Below, piece by piece: positions 1 through 10,336 of a stretch of 64,000 nucleotides of DNA. The stretch is taken from the NCBI GenBank assembly GCA_026014665.1, contig JAOZHX010000022.1:245101-309100 (forward strand), written 5' to 3'. The notes below the pieces were generated by a model, which saw only the letters and a list, made by a program, of their open reading frames with translations, had not been told where the DNA came from and searched no databases. The stretch is from Candidatus Bathyarchaeota archaeon (lineage in GTDB: Archaea > Thermoproteota > Bathyarchaeia > Bathyarchaeales > Bathycorpusculaceae). The position numbers and the translations under genes were made by a program. Every line of letters begins with the position of its first letter. The first letter of the stretch is position 1.

Positions 1-1722
1 GGGATTTTGGTGGAGAAGGGCTATGAAGATTACCGCCATAAACTTACCCGAGTCGGAATGCCCATCCATGAAGTCACAGCGTTAATCGAAAAACATGACG
101 CTGCCCAAGATTCAGCTTACACAATCGTCAAGGCAGGTCAAACCGTATTGGGTGAATATACGCTGCTAAACATTTTTCCACGAGACATCGCCGACGCCCA
201 CCTCTCTGGGGCAATCCACATCGACGGCTTAGGAACATGGATACTTAAACCCAACGAAGTCATCCATGACCTCCGCTATTTCTTCCAGCATGGCATAAAA
301 CTCGACAACCCCACCCACGTATCCATGCCGCCTCCGACCAATTTTAAATCCGCCTTATCCATCGCCTTCAATGTAGCGCTGCATACAAGCAAAGAAACCA
401 ATTGCTCACAAACCTTCAACTACTTTAACGTTTTTTTGGCGCCATACACGAGAGGAAACGAGGCGGCCAAGCTAAAGGATGCCTTGCGCTTATTCATACT
501 CAACCTCAACCAGCATGCCGATGTTACTTTGGGGCTTGACCTTGCTATACCTAAACAGACAGCGCAAAAAGAAGCCATCGGTCCTGAAATCAAGGATAAC
601 GGCAAATATGCAGATTATACGCAGGAAAGCTTGCTTTTGGCAGGGCTTGTGTTAGATATTTTTGAAGAAGAAAGTGCACTTAAACCGATTTTTAATCCAA
701 AAATAGTTATAAAAATTAACAATGACACCTTAGCAAATGAATCATCCAGGGATGTTCTATTTAAGGCACATCGCCTTGCAGTGCTAAACGGCATACCCTA
801 CTTTGCAAACTTGACTAAGAAGGATGCCGAGAACCTTGCGTTTGCAGCTTCAGGAGTCAAGTTTGCCCCCGACTTAACGGGCGATTGGGAAACTGACACT
901 CTGCGCACTGGGTGTCTTGGTTGGGTAACCCTTAATCTTCCACGGATAGCGCAAGAATGCGAGAAAGATAAGAGCAAATTTTTGGACTTAATAAAGGAGC
1001 GCTTTGAATTGGCAGCTAGAGCGCTACACATTAAAGGAAACGCGCTCAAACAGTTTGGAAAAAATTCGCTACCGTTTCTCTTGCAGAAACCCAGCGGCGA
1101 CACGTATTTCCGTCTGGAAAATTGTTCACGGCTAGTTAACTTGGCGGGGTTTCGGGAGGCGGTGGAATCTTTCACGGAAAAAGACATAGTTACAGACGAG
1201 AGCCGCTTATTCGCCGAAGAAATCATAACCACTCTGTCAGCCTATAAACAGAAAATGGGCAGAAAATATGGCAAACGACTCTATCCAGTTGTGCTGGGTA
1301 ACCGTGAAGCTTCAGAGCGGCTTGCGCAACTCGACATCGAGCGATACGGGGTGGCTAAAGTGAAATTCTCGGGTACACGCGAAAAACCATATTATTCGAC
1401 GGCGAAGAGAATCAACATCAAGGCTGCTGAACCGCTTCAGGTGCCCGTTGGCATGGTCGAGATGACGCGTACGTTGAGGGGGATTAACGTTGGAGGCAAC
1501 TTGGATATTTTTGAGTTGGAAGATACCGAATACAAGCCTTTAGCGCTCATGGAACTCACTCGGAAGTTGATTGAAAGTTCGGCTACAGAATTCTTCACGT
1601 ACGCTCGTCGCGTCAGCTACTGTGAAAACTGCCGTAAAAACTGGCTTGGAACACTGCATAAATGCCCCTCATGCGGCTCCATGAGCACGTTAACAACGTT
1701 TGACCGCTTCATATCCACCTGA
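1..1722 (+). CDS. NrdD-like anaerobic ribonucleotide reductase homologue, 5' partial, apparently without the glycyl-radical site
   Basis: The protein resembles class III (anaerobic) ribonucleoside-triphosphate reductase, which makes dNTPs using a glycyl radical. Recognisable parts are the segment with VTLNLPRIA near residues 305-315, the VNLAGFREAVE segment near 375, and a C-terminal zinc site (YCENC ... CPSC). The frame is open to base 1, so the start probably lies outside the window; a TTG at base 7 is the first start codon inside. The protein ends in LTTFDRFIST, where active enzymes have an R-V-x-G-Y type radical loop, so the radical glycine is absent. The usual cysteine-containing MCCR-like finger loop is also not recognisable. 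It is probably a non-catalytic or divergent paralogue, possibly working with another NrdD elsewhere. Confidence 0.75.
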   Translation, partial: GILVEKGYEDYRHKLTRVGMPIHEVTALIEKHDAAQDSAYTIVKAGQTVLGEYTLLNIFPRDIADAHLSGAIHIDGLGTWILKPNEVIHDLRYFFQHGIKLDNPTHVSMPPPTNFKSALSIAFNVALHTSKETNCSQTFNYFNVFLAPYTRGNEAAKLKDALRLFILNLNQHADVTLGLDLAIPKQTAQKEAIGPEIKDNGKYADYTQESLLLAGLVLDIFEEESALKPIFNPKIVIKINNDTLANESSRDVLFKAHRLAVLNGIPYFANLTKKDAENLAFAASGVKFAPDLTGDWETDTLRTGCLGWVTLNLPRIAQECEKDKSKFLDLIKERFELAARALHIKGNALKQFGKNSLPFLLQKPSGDTYFRLENCSRLVNLAGFREAVESFTEKDIVTDESRLFAEEIITTLSAYKQKMGRKYGKRLYPVVLGNREASERLAQLDIERYGVAKVKFSGTREKPYYSTAKRINIKAAEPLQVPVGMVEMTRTLRGINVGGNLDIFELEDTEYKPLALMELTRKLIESSATEFFTYARRVSYCENCRKNWLGTLHKCPSCGSMSTLTTFDRFIST

Positions 1723-1723
1723 T

Positions 1724-3176
<1,453 letters not shown>

Positions 3177-3374
3177 TTGATGGAAGCAATCCTACAACAG
3201 ATTTCCAAACGAGAAACCCCCAAAGAAATTATTTCTGCCCGAGCTTACATGCCCCGAGTCCATGAAGTTCGGGCACCATGCCAATGGCTAAAACACTGCT
3301 ATGGCGGCAAATGCCCAGCGTTTAAACGGGTAAACGGCAACTTTTACTGCGCCAAAATAAAAGCCCAAACCTAA
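3177..3374 (+). CDS. Small cysteine-containing protein of unknown function
   Basis: This 65-residue protein is preceded by AAGGTG about eight bases before the ATG, which supports translation. Its second half holds four cysteines (CQWLKHC, GGKC, YCAK), spaced so that they could bind one metal ion. The first half is charged and helical. I do not recognise a family. It stands alone between pyrB and the dehydrogenase gene, which points the other way. Confidence 0.55.
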   Translation: MMEAILQQISKRETPKEIISARAYMPRVHEVRAPCQWLKHCYGGKCPAFKRVNGNFYCAKIKAQT

Positions 3375-3400
3375 TCTTTTTTCTTTCTTTGAAATTAAAA

Positions 3401-4312
3401 TCATGTCTTTAACATGGCAATGGCGTCTTTCACCACTGCAACCGACTTAGCGAACTTTTCCCTAGCTTGACTAGACAGTTTTAACTCAATTATTTTTTCC
3501 ACCCCTTCCCTGCCCAAAACCACTGGCACCCCAATCGAAACTCCGTCAAACCCGTACTCACCGCATAAGCAAGTGGAAACGCTCATAACGCGGTTTCGAC
3601 CAGTTAAAACGGCATCTGCCATGATGGCGATTACCGTGCCAGGTGCATAAACTGTGCTGCCTTTAAGCGAAATCACATCTGCACCAGAAGTCACCGTGGA
3701 ATGCACAATCCGCTCTATCTGCTCATAGCCAAGCAACTCCGTAATCGGTATGCCCGATACTGAAGCATACTCAACCAGCGGCACCATGGAATCCCCGTGT
3801 TCACCGATAACTAAAGCCCGTGTATCCTCACGCGAAACACCAAGCTCATTGGCGATGTAGGTTCTGAAGCGCAAAGTATCCAAAATGTTTCCCATGCCAA
3901 AAAGACAGCAACGCTTCAAACCGCTCTCTTGGAAAGCAAGATAAGTCATTACATCCACGGGATTAGTCACCATCATAATTTTACTCTTAGGCGCATACTT
4001 CGCAATCTCCCTTACTACACCACGCACAATCTCCGCATTCGTCTTTAGCAAATCAAACCGTGTCATGTCTGGTCGCCTGCCCAATCCGGCTGTCACAATA
4101 ACAAGCTCTGAACCCGCCATCTCAGTAAAACTGCTCGTTCCCCGAATTTTCCCGTCAAACTCTATGGCAGGAGCAGCCTGCATCATGTCTAACGCCTCGC
4201 CCTTAGCCTGCTTCTCATTAGTATCAATCAAAACAACATCGCTTATCTTATAACGCAGAATATCAAAAGCAGCGGCGCTGCCAACTTTTCCGGCTCCAAT
4301 AACAGTTATCAT
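3401..4312 (-). CDS. mdh: L-malate/L-lactate dehydrogenase family protein
   Basis: This NAD(P)-dependent 2-hydroxyacid dehydrogenase has 303 residues, the normal length. The Rossmann motif GAGKVGS is at residues 6-12, an acidic residue ends beta strand 2 (LIDTN, favouring NAD), and the active-site loop GRRPDMTR carries the substrate-contacting arginines. TNPVDVMTY, the DTLRFR helix and the catalytic histidine in GEHGDSM follow. An Arg in the loop position where lactate dehydrogenases have Gln points to malate as substrate. It most likely interconverts malate and oxaloacetate. The ATG at 4312 has no clear Shine-Dalgarno sequence, so the transcript may be leaderless. Confidence 0.92.
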   Translation of the reverse strand: MITVIGAGKVGSAAAFDILRYKISDVVLIDTNEKQAKGEALDMMQAAPAIEFDGKIRGTSSFTEMAGSELVIVTAGLGRRPDMTRFDLLKTNAEIVRGVVREIAKYAPKSKIMMVTNPVDVMTYLAFQESGLKRCCLFGMGNILDTLRFRTYIANELGVSREDTRALVIGEHGDSMVPLVEYASVSGIPITELLGYEQIERIVHSTVTSGADVISLKGSTVYAPGTVIAIMADAVLTGRNRVMSVSTCLCGEYGFDGVSIGVPVVLGREGVEKIIELKLSSQAREKFAKSVAVVKDAIAMLKT

Positions 4313-4426
4313 GACATAAATGAAAGAAAAAGGAAAATTAAGGCTTTATGGCAGCAATAACTTAACGTCAGTGTATATCCGAGTCATTCCAGCCTTTTGA
4401 AAAGTGTATCTCAAACCGATTCATAG

Positions 4427-4879
4427 TTATCTTACGATTATCACTGGACAGGGCGCTGAATGCGCAACCTTATCGCTGATGCCGCCCAAACCAAGAAACT
4501 CCCTTACCCGACCCACGCCAACATGCCCAACAACCACAGCGTCAAAACCGCCCTCCTTGGCTTCAGCAACTATCTCCGCTGCCGGTTCACCCTCCCTAAG
4601 CTTGGAGGAAACCTTCAAACCAGGTTTAACCTCCGCCGCATGGGTCAACGCTTTGTTCAAGATTTCCACATGGAACCTTCGCATGTCTTTGGCGAACACA
4701 GCCGTGGTAGCGCCTGAATATGCAGGCGGTTCCTGTGGAACCATACCGATAGCTGATGATTCAGATACATTCAAGACGGTGATTTTTGAGCCATATTTTT
4801 CTGCTAAGTCAAGCGCAAAATCTAATGCCCTTTCAGAATTTGCTGAGCCGTCCACAGCAACCAAAATGTTGCTAAGCAA
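4427..4879 (-). CDS. Universal stress protein, UspA family
   Basis: This is a single 150-residue Usp domain. It opens with the strand ILVAVDGS and closes with the nucleotide-binding segment VVVGHVGVGR ... GGISDKVAHSAPCPVIIV, close to the G-2x-G-9x-G-S/T pattern of ATP-binding members. Translation probably starts at TTG 4879, preceded by GGAGTG. Such proteins are cytoplasmic dimers that accumulate under stress. The exact role cannot be read from the sequence. Confidence 0.93.
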   Translation of the reverse strand: MLSNILVAVDGSANSERALDFALDLAEKYGSKITVLNVSESSAIGMVPQEPPAYSGATTAVFAKDMRRFHVEILNKALTHAAEVKPGLKVSSKLREGEPAAEIVAEAKEGGFDAVVVGHVGVGRVREFLGLGGISDKVAHSAPCPVIIVR

Positions 4880-5045
4880 TAGAATTCACTCCTCAACAAA
4901 ACATTCTATCTATAACCCCTTAAGCTTTTCCCAAAAAGTAAGGAAGGCTGAACACTTCGTTGGGGTTTTTCAAACAGGAAGCCTTTAAAAATATAAGGGA
5001 TAACGTGTTATTCTATAACTGGAGAGATTCACTGGGGGTTTACCG

Positions 5046-6686
5046 ATAAATAAACGCACCCAAACCATCGTTGTGCTACTGGTTGGCTTAGCTGTGCTAG
5101 CAGCATTTGAAGTCTTACCCCTCCACGCCCAACCAAGTACGGATAGCAAGCCTGGCAAGTGGACCGCAGTAGCCCCGATGCCTACTGCGCGCGGCGGATT
5201 TGGTTTAGCAGTGGCTAACGGAAAAATCTATGCCATCGGTGGGACTGACGGCGAAAATCAATTGAACACTGTTGAAGAATACAACCCTCAAACAGATAGG
5301 TGGATAGAGAAAACTCCGATGCCTACTGCTCGAAGCGGGTTTGCAATAGCTACCTATATGGGCAAAATCTACGTTATTGGCGGAACCGTAGGTAAAGGTT
5401 ACGTTGGAAACAACGAAATGTATGACCCCTTGACTAATACTTGGCAAACGAAAGCGTCCATGCCAACACCGAGGGCGGATTTATGCGCAAACGTAGTTAA
5501 CGATAGAATATACCTTATCGGCGGGAAGAAGTATTCCAGCGTTTCCCCTTTTTATACAGAAACCGCCATTAACGAAGTCTACAACCCAGTGAACGATACA
5601 TGGGGCACTGCAACTCCCCTTCCCACAGGAGTACAAGGTTACGCTTCAACCGTACTTAATGGAAAAATCTACATCATGGGAGGTTCGCGGCTGTCCTCAG
5701 GCTCAGAAGGCACCATAGTGACCGACGCCAACCAAGTTTACAACCCACAAACAGGCAACTGGAGTATAGGCGCCAAAATGTCTTCCACAGTAAGCTATGG
5801 CGCGGCAGCAGCAACAGAGGGGTTCATGGTACCCAAACGAATCTACTGTACAGGCGGGTTCTCCTGGGAACTGACTGGTCAAACCCAAGTGTATTTTCCA
5901 GAGAACAACACGTGGGCTCCTGCAGACCCCATGCCTACTCCCCGTATTTACTTAGGCTTTGCCATCGTCAACGATGTCTTGTACGCCATTGGCGGCTACG
6001 ACGGCTCAAAATGGGTAGGAACGAACGAGAAGTACATACCCATTGGATATGGCACCGTTCCACCATATATTCAGATAACCTCTCCTGAAAACAAAACATA
6101 CACCGAAGTTTCGCTGGGTTTTAGCGTAAACAGGGCTGTAGAATGGGTCGGCTACAGTTTAGATAACCAAGCAAACGTAACAGTAAAAAAAGAAACCAAA
6201 CTCCCAGAAATCTCTCAAGGGCAACATAGCTTGATAATTTATGCAAACGATAGCCTTGGCAACATGGGTGCTTCTAACACTGTTTTCTTTTCCATCGACC
6301 GTACTGGACCAAAAATCGAAATAATTTTGCCCCAGAACAAAACCTACGATTCAAACGTTATACAGCTTGTTTTTACCCTCGATGAAAACATCACAGCTTT
6401 AAGCTATAGCTTAGATGGACGCCCCAATGTCGAGATTGTGGGAAACGTAACGTTACCCGCCATTTCAAACGGTAACCATCGCCTAACTGTCTATGCCTCT
6501 GACTTGCTTGGTAATACCGCTTCAACAGATGTATATTTCAACATAACTCCGTTTCCCATAGTTGCGGTTGCAGCAGCATTATCCATAGTAACTATATTGT
6601 TGGCTGCGGGATACATCTTTCTTAAGCATAGAAAATCAGAAAAGAAAAACCAAATGCTAAAGCAGCAAAGACTAAGTCAAAGTTGA
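5046..6686 (+). CDS. Secreted Kelch-repeat protein with C-terminal membrane anchor
   Basis: The protein has an N-terminal signal peptide and about six Kelch blades (recurrent IYAIGG and W..K.PMPTAR motifs) over roughly residues 35-330. Two Ig-like or Big-type beta repeats follow (ITSPENKTY and ILPQNKTY), then a C-terminal transmembrane helix and a basic tail. It is predicted to stand on the outer face of the cell membrane as a binding propeller. The first standard start codon is GTG at 5073, but that would cut off the N-region NKRTQTI. A frame-consistent ATA at 5046, eight bases after GGGGG, gives a complete signal peptide. It is a paralogue of the Kelch genes at 18.1 and 34.2 kb. Confidence 0.85.
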   Translation: MNKRTQTIVVLLVGLAVLAAFEVLPLHAQPSTDSKPGKWTAVAPMPTARGGFGLAVANGKIYAIGGTDGENQLNTVEEYNPQTDRWIEKTPMPTARSGFAIATYMGKIYVIGGTVGKGYVGNNEMYDPLTNTWQTKASMPTPRADLCANVVNDRIYLIGGKKYSSVSPFYTETAINEVYNPVNDTWGTATPLPTGVQGYASTVLNGKIYIMGGSRLSSGSEGTIVTDANQVYNPQTGNWSIGAKMSSTVSYGAAAATEGFMVPKRIYCTGGFSWELTGQTQVYFPENNTWAPADPMPTPRIYLGFAIVNDVLYAIGGYDGSKWVGTNEKYIPIGYGTVPPYIQITSPENKTYTEVSLGFSVNRAVEWVGYSLDNQANVTVKKETKLPEISQGQHSLIIYANDSLGNMGASNTVFFSIDRTGPKIEIILPQNKTYDSNVIQLVFTLDENITALSYSLDGRPNVEIVGNVTLPAISNGNHRLTVYASDLLGNTASTDVYFNITPFPIVAVAAALSIVTILLAAGYIFLKHRKSEKKNQMLKQQRLSQS

Positions 6687-7007
6687 TTAAAGGTAGGTAT
6701 GGTGTGTTAGGGATGAAATCAATCCTAGTAGAGCCCCCAATACAACGAGGATAGCGCCGAATCCGCCGGCAATTATGCCTACGATTAAGAGTACAATTGC
6801 CCAAACGAGCGTGCCAACATATTTTGCGCCAACTATGCAGATTAATCCAAGCACAAGTTGTACGATTCCTGCTCCAACTCCGCCAATTATACCTAACGCT
6901 GAATAAGCAAAAAATGGCGACCCTATGATGTAGAGCAAACCGGAAATCACCAGCAGTATACCGCCGATTAAAACCAAAATGTAACCGACATAAGATAAAG
7001 TAGTCAT
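6687..7007 (-). CDS. Small polytopic membrane protein
   Basis: This roughly 106-residue protein is almost entirely hydrophobic, with three or four transmembrane helices rich in Gly, Ile and Val. The ATG at 7007 is preceded by GAGGAGGTGG, a strong ribosome-binding site, so upstream in-frame codons are unlikely to be used. It ends directly against the Kelch gene stop. No family is recognised with confidence; it resembles other small archaeal membrane proteins, such as the one at 60967. Confidence 0.75.
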   Translation of the reverse strand: MTTLSYVGYILVLIGGILLVISGLLYIIGSPFFAYSALGIIGGVGAGIVQLVLGLICIVGAKYVGTLVWAIVLLIVGIIAGGFGAILVVLGALLGLISSLTHHTYL

Positions 7008-7213
7008 AACCAATCCACCTCCTCGAAGGCAAAGCAAAAGATGCTCACGTTTTGGCTCCTAAAAACAAATCAGGAAAACTTGTTTTTCTTAAAAGAAAGA
7101 AAGTTTTTGTGCGGTTAAATCTTTGTGATTGTATGAAGTCACTTACAGTTTTGGGCTTCTTGGGAGAAAATTTTAAGTAAACAGGGAGCAACGAATTCAG
7201 AGAGGAAACTCAG

Positions 7214-7465
7214 ATGGGCTATGCAATCGATTATGCTGCTGGCGAACGTGCAGGCTGCTCCTCAAAAATTACAATTGCAGACAGAATTTTTTATGTAAAG
7301 CTGTTTGCCGCTCAACAGCCACGTTTCTTCTCTGGAGATCAACAGGGAGTCATACAAAAAGAGATTTCGCAGGCGGAGTTTGACCTCTGGATTAATGTGT
7401 TGGCGGATAGCGAGCAAGACATTGGAGAAATCCAAAAAAAACTCGGCATAGGCAAGAAATACTAG
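7214..7465 (+). CDS. Hypothetical 83-residue protein
   Basis: A short soluble protein is preceded by AGAGGAAA just before the ATG. The N-terminal half has a small-residue, cysteine-containing stretch (AAGERAGCSSKITIADRIFYV). The C-terminal half is a charged helix ending in a Lys-rich tail. No family is recognised. It converges on the ABC permease gene with a 3-base gap. Confidence 0.55.
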   Translation: MGYAIDYAAGERAGCSSKITIADRIFYVKLFAAQQPRFFSGDQQGVIQKEISQAEFDLWINVLADSEQDIGEIQKKLGIGKKY

Positions 7466-7468
7466 TTG

Positions 7469-8212
7469 CTACACATCTTTCCAACGAGACTTTTTAATCG
7501 CCACAAGCAAAATAATAGCGCCAACCCCCAGCAGCACGGCCCAATCAACGATTATTCTACTAAGCGGAATGTCAAGGTAGCCTGTGGCCGAATGCATGAT
7601 TTCCGCAGCGTAGGTTGTCGGTGACAGATAAGCCAAGTAATTGAAGGGTGCTGGAACATAAGAAATCGGGTAGTAGACTGGCGGCAGAGCGGCAAACAAT
7701 AACGAAAGCAACCGTGAAAACGCATAACTCTGAACAACATCGCTTGAAAAAGTAGACAACATGAATCCAATCGCCACAGAAACAACAAACATCACAAACA
7801 AAACAGTAGTCAAAATCAAGATTTGGATGGGTGAGGGTTGCAGGTAGATACCAGCGAGGATTATGAGAATTGCTAAACCAGGGATAGAGTAGACGATTTC
7901 AGCCAATGCCATACCACCCATGTATAGCTTAGAGCTGGTGGGCGAACTCACAATCATATCTTGAAGCTTAAAATCGTTCTTTAGGTGTGAAAGGTCGGAT
8001 TGAAGCGCTATGCCGCTTGAGAAGAAAATCATTATTAAACCGCCTTGGATTGCTGTACCCAGCAGGGTGCCGCTGCTAACAAATGTTATTACAGCCAACA
8101 GAGAGAGGGGAGAAATCACTGTGCTAAGCAGGACAATTGGGTAGTTTTTCATCTCGTATATGGCGTTAACCAGCACGCCTGCAAAGATTTGGCTAAGTCG
8201 GTTACGTTTCAT
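7469..8212 (-). CDS. ABC-2 type exporter permease
   Basis: The 247-residue protein has six predicted transmembrane helices in the ABC-2 membrane family pattern, a short basic N-terminus, and a final helix followed by Lys/Arg residues. Its gene overlaps the end of the ATPase gene at 8202 by 11 bases, so the two are translationally coupled and form one exporter. The substrate cannot be inferred; such pairs export drugs, lipids or polysaccharides. Confidence 0.88.
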   Translation of the reverse strand: MKRNRLSQIFAGVLVNAIYEMKNYPIVLLSTVISPLSLLAVITFVSSGTLLGTAIQGGLIMIFFSSGIALQSDLSHLKNDFKLQDMIVSSPTSSKLYMGGMALAEIVYSIPGLAILIILAGIYLQPSPIQILILTTVLFVMFVVSVAIGFMLSTFSSDVVQSYAFSRLLSLLFAALPPVYYPISYVPAPFNYLAYLSPTTYAAEIMHSATGYLDIPLSRIIVDWAVLLGVGAIILLVAIKKSRWKDV

Positions 8213-9113
8213 GGTTCTCCCTCACTTTTTGCCCAACTAAATGGAAGAAAATATCATCCAGTGTCACAGGAGTGATTGAAAACTTTATGCCTTGTTCGGA
8301 AAGCAACCGTGCGATGCTGAAGGCCTCTGCTTCATGGGTCATAATCTGCGTGTATCCACTTTGGCTAACAGTTACAGCTGCATCTTTAAGCGGCGGAACC
8401 TGTGTTTTAGGCGGCAACTTTATGCTGTATTGATAGGGTGAGCTCTTTCTAAGTTCTGCTAACGTGCCGATTGAAACAAGTCTACCGTCCTTTAAAATAC
8501 CGATGCGGTCGGCTATCTGCTCTGCTTCCTCAAGGTAATGCGTCGTCAAAAATATAAAGCGTGTTTTACCGATATCGCGTAGAATTTCCCATAATTCACG
8601 CCGAGAAATCGGATCCAAACCTGTTGTTGGTTCATCGAGAAAAATGACTTCTGCCTCTGAAGCCATTACGGTGGCGATTAGCACTTTACGTTTTGTGCCA
8701 CCTGAGAGCTTGCTGTTTAAAACGTTAGCATACTGTTGCAAACCAAGTTTGATAAGGGATTCATCGGCAAGTCGCTTAGCATCCCTCATGGAGTAGCCAC
8801 GCCAAAGCAGGTACGAGAAAACCGTTTGTTTAGGCGTCATCCACCTTATGGCACGGGCTTCCTGCGGTACTATGGCGATCTTTTCACGCACTTTATCTTC
8901 CTGTGTAAGTATGTTTAAGCCGTTGATGCTGGCAGACCCTTGGGTTGGCTCAAGTTCAGTGGCTAAAATCCTCACGAGGGTAGTTTTTCCAGCGCCATTT
9001 CTGCCGATTAAACCGAAGATGCCGCTGGTTTCCACTGAAAACGAAACTTCATCAAGCGCTTTGCGGTTATCTTGGTATATTTTTGTTAAGCCGTTGCATT
9101 CAAGTTTAGCCAT
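8202..9113 (-). CDS. ABC transporter ATP-binding protein
   Basis: This is the nucleotide-binding subunit of the exporter. Walker A (GRNGAGKTTL) lies near residue 40 and the signature LSGGTKRK near 138. Walker B with the catalytic glutamate is IFLDEPTTGLDP, and the H-loop is TTHYLEEAEQ. The roughly 75-residue C-terminal extension is typical of DrrA-like exporters. The start at 9113 (MAKLEC) is preferred to an in-frame ATG two codons upstream. An AT-rich upstream region probably holds the operon promoter. Confidence 0.93.
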   Translation of the reverse strand: MAKLECNGLTKIYQDNRKALDEVSFSVETSGIFGLIGRNGAGKTTLVRILATELEPTQGSASINGLNILTQEDKVREKIAIVPQEARAIRWMTPKQTVFSYLLWRGYSMRDAKRLADESLIKLGLQQYANVLNSKLSGGTKRKVLIATVMASEAEVIFLDEPTTGLDPISRRELWEILRDIGKTRFIFLTTHYLEEAEQIADRIGILKDGRLVSIGTLAELRKSSPYQYSIKLPPKTQVPPLKDAAVTVSQSGYTQIMTHEAEAFSIARLLSEQGIKFSITPVTLDDIFFHLVGQKVRENHET

Positions 9114-9272
9114 AAGCACTACTGTCTAAAAATAATGTGTAGTGTGCTTTATTGCTTTTTGACCAATATTGCTGGTTTCTTTTATTTTTTGACTAGAAAA
9201 CAGAAATTAAACTGTGAACGATGTCAAAAAAGTTGATTATTAGGTTAAGATAAAAAAAGAGGGCAGAAGGTT

Positions 9273-10118
9273 CTATTTCCGTTTTTTATAAGCTACTATG
9301 CCTACTGCAATGGCGACCAAGGCAATTGCGGCAATAACTGCTATGTATTCTATTTGGAAAGCACTGTTTTGAGTTGGGGGAATTGCCGTTTGTTCGGATG
9401 CTTCTTCTGCTACGGTCCAAGAAGAGAAGTGGTCTGTATTGCATACCAAGTAACCGTTTTGATCCATGTAACTTTGGACTGTTTCCCATTGTGCTCTGGT
9501 CTGGTTCCAGTACATCCAAGTTAATCTTGAAGCGTTAACTTCTCTGTTGACATTTTGGCTAAGTTCGGTCTGGTTTATGTAGAGGCGTAATTGTGCTTGA
9601 AATTTTAAAGCTCCGCTTGGTTCTATATCTAAGTAGAAGTTGAGGTTTCGTTCGTTAACCATGACTCCCTGTAGTGGCGCTTTAGTTAGATTCATTGTGA
9701 GTGTCATCGTCTGGTTCGGATCAACATTTAAACCAAATATTTTTGGCGCAACTTCCTCGTCTGCCGTGAAACTCACGGTGCAATTTTGAGTACAGTTCAT
9801 GGTCATTATCATGTTGCGGTATTGGAATGTAGCTTGTTCGCGCGCTCTGACTTGTTCAGTTTGATTTTTCGGTACCTCATCAGTTCTGTTATACCTTTCC
9901 GATATGCTATTTGTTATGGAGGCATTTGCAGCTTGATTAGAACCTGAGTTAGCGCCTAGCGTTGAGGAACTATTGTTGGCGGCAGTTGCTTGTTCTCCTT
10001 GGTTTGTTGAGTTTCCATTGTTTGCCGTGGATGTGGAGAGAGACGCTATTAATCCAATGGCAAACAGGATAGTCAATAGCTGTATGATCCTATTTGGACT
10101 GATTTTTGTTTTTTTCAC
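9273..10118 (-). CDS. Secreted, probably N-glycosylated, membrane-anchored protein
   Basis: A signal peptide (about residues 10-30) is followed by a Ser/Asn/Thr/Ala/Gln-rich linker to about residue 75. A beta-rich ectodomain with many N-x-S/T sequons comes next, then a C-terminal transmembrane helix with a KKRK stop-transfer tail. A pair of cysteines in MNCTQNC may form a disulfide. It is a typical archaeal S-layer-associated or surface protein, but I do not recognise a family. Confidence 0.75.
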   Translation of the reverse strand: MKKTKISPNRIIQLLTILFAIGLIASLSTSTANNGNSTNQGEQATAANNSSSTLGANSGSNQAANASITNSISERYNRTDEVPKNQTEQVRAREQATFQYRNMIMTMNCTQNCTVSFTADEEVAPKIFGLNVDPNQTMTLTMNLTKAPLQGVMVNERNLNFYLDIEPSGALKFQAQLRLYINQTELSQNVNREVNASRLTWMYWNQTRAQWETVQSYMDQNGYLVCNTDHFSSWTVAEEASEQTAIPPTQNSAFQIEYIAVIAAIALVAIAVGIVAYKKRK

Positions 10119-10336
10119 GGGTTATTCACCGCAATGTGTGTATGACGATGCTTGACTTAAGGGACACTATGAAACAAGCGTTTCAAACTTGAAACAGGGC
10201 TATTTTTCCGTTAAGCATTAAAAAGTATACCAAGCAATCGTTCTGTTTTTCGCTCGCGGGCTTACAGATTTAACTAATACTTGGTTGCGTACGCAAAATT
10301 TATTTTGGCACCAATTGACATTATCTTGAACCATCC

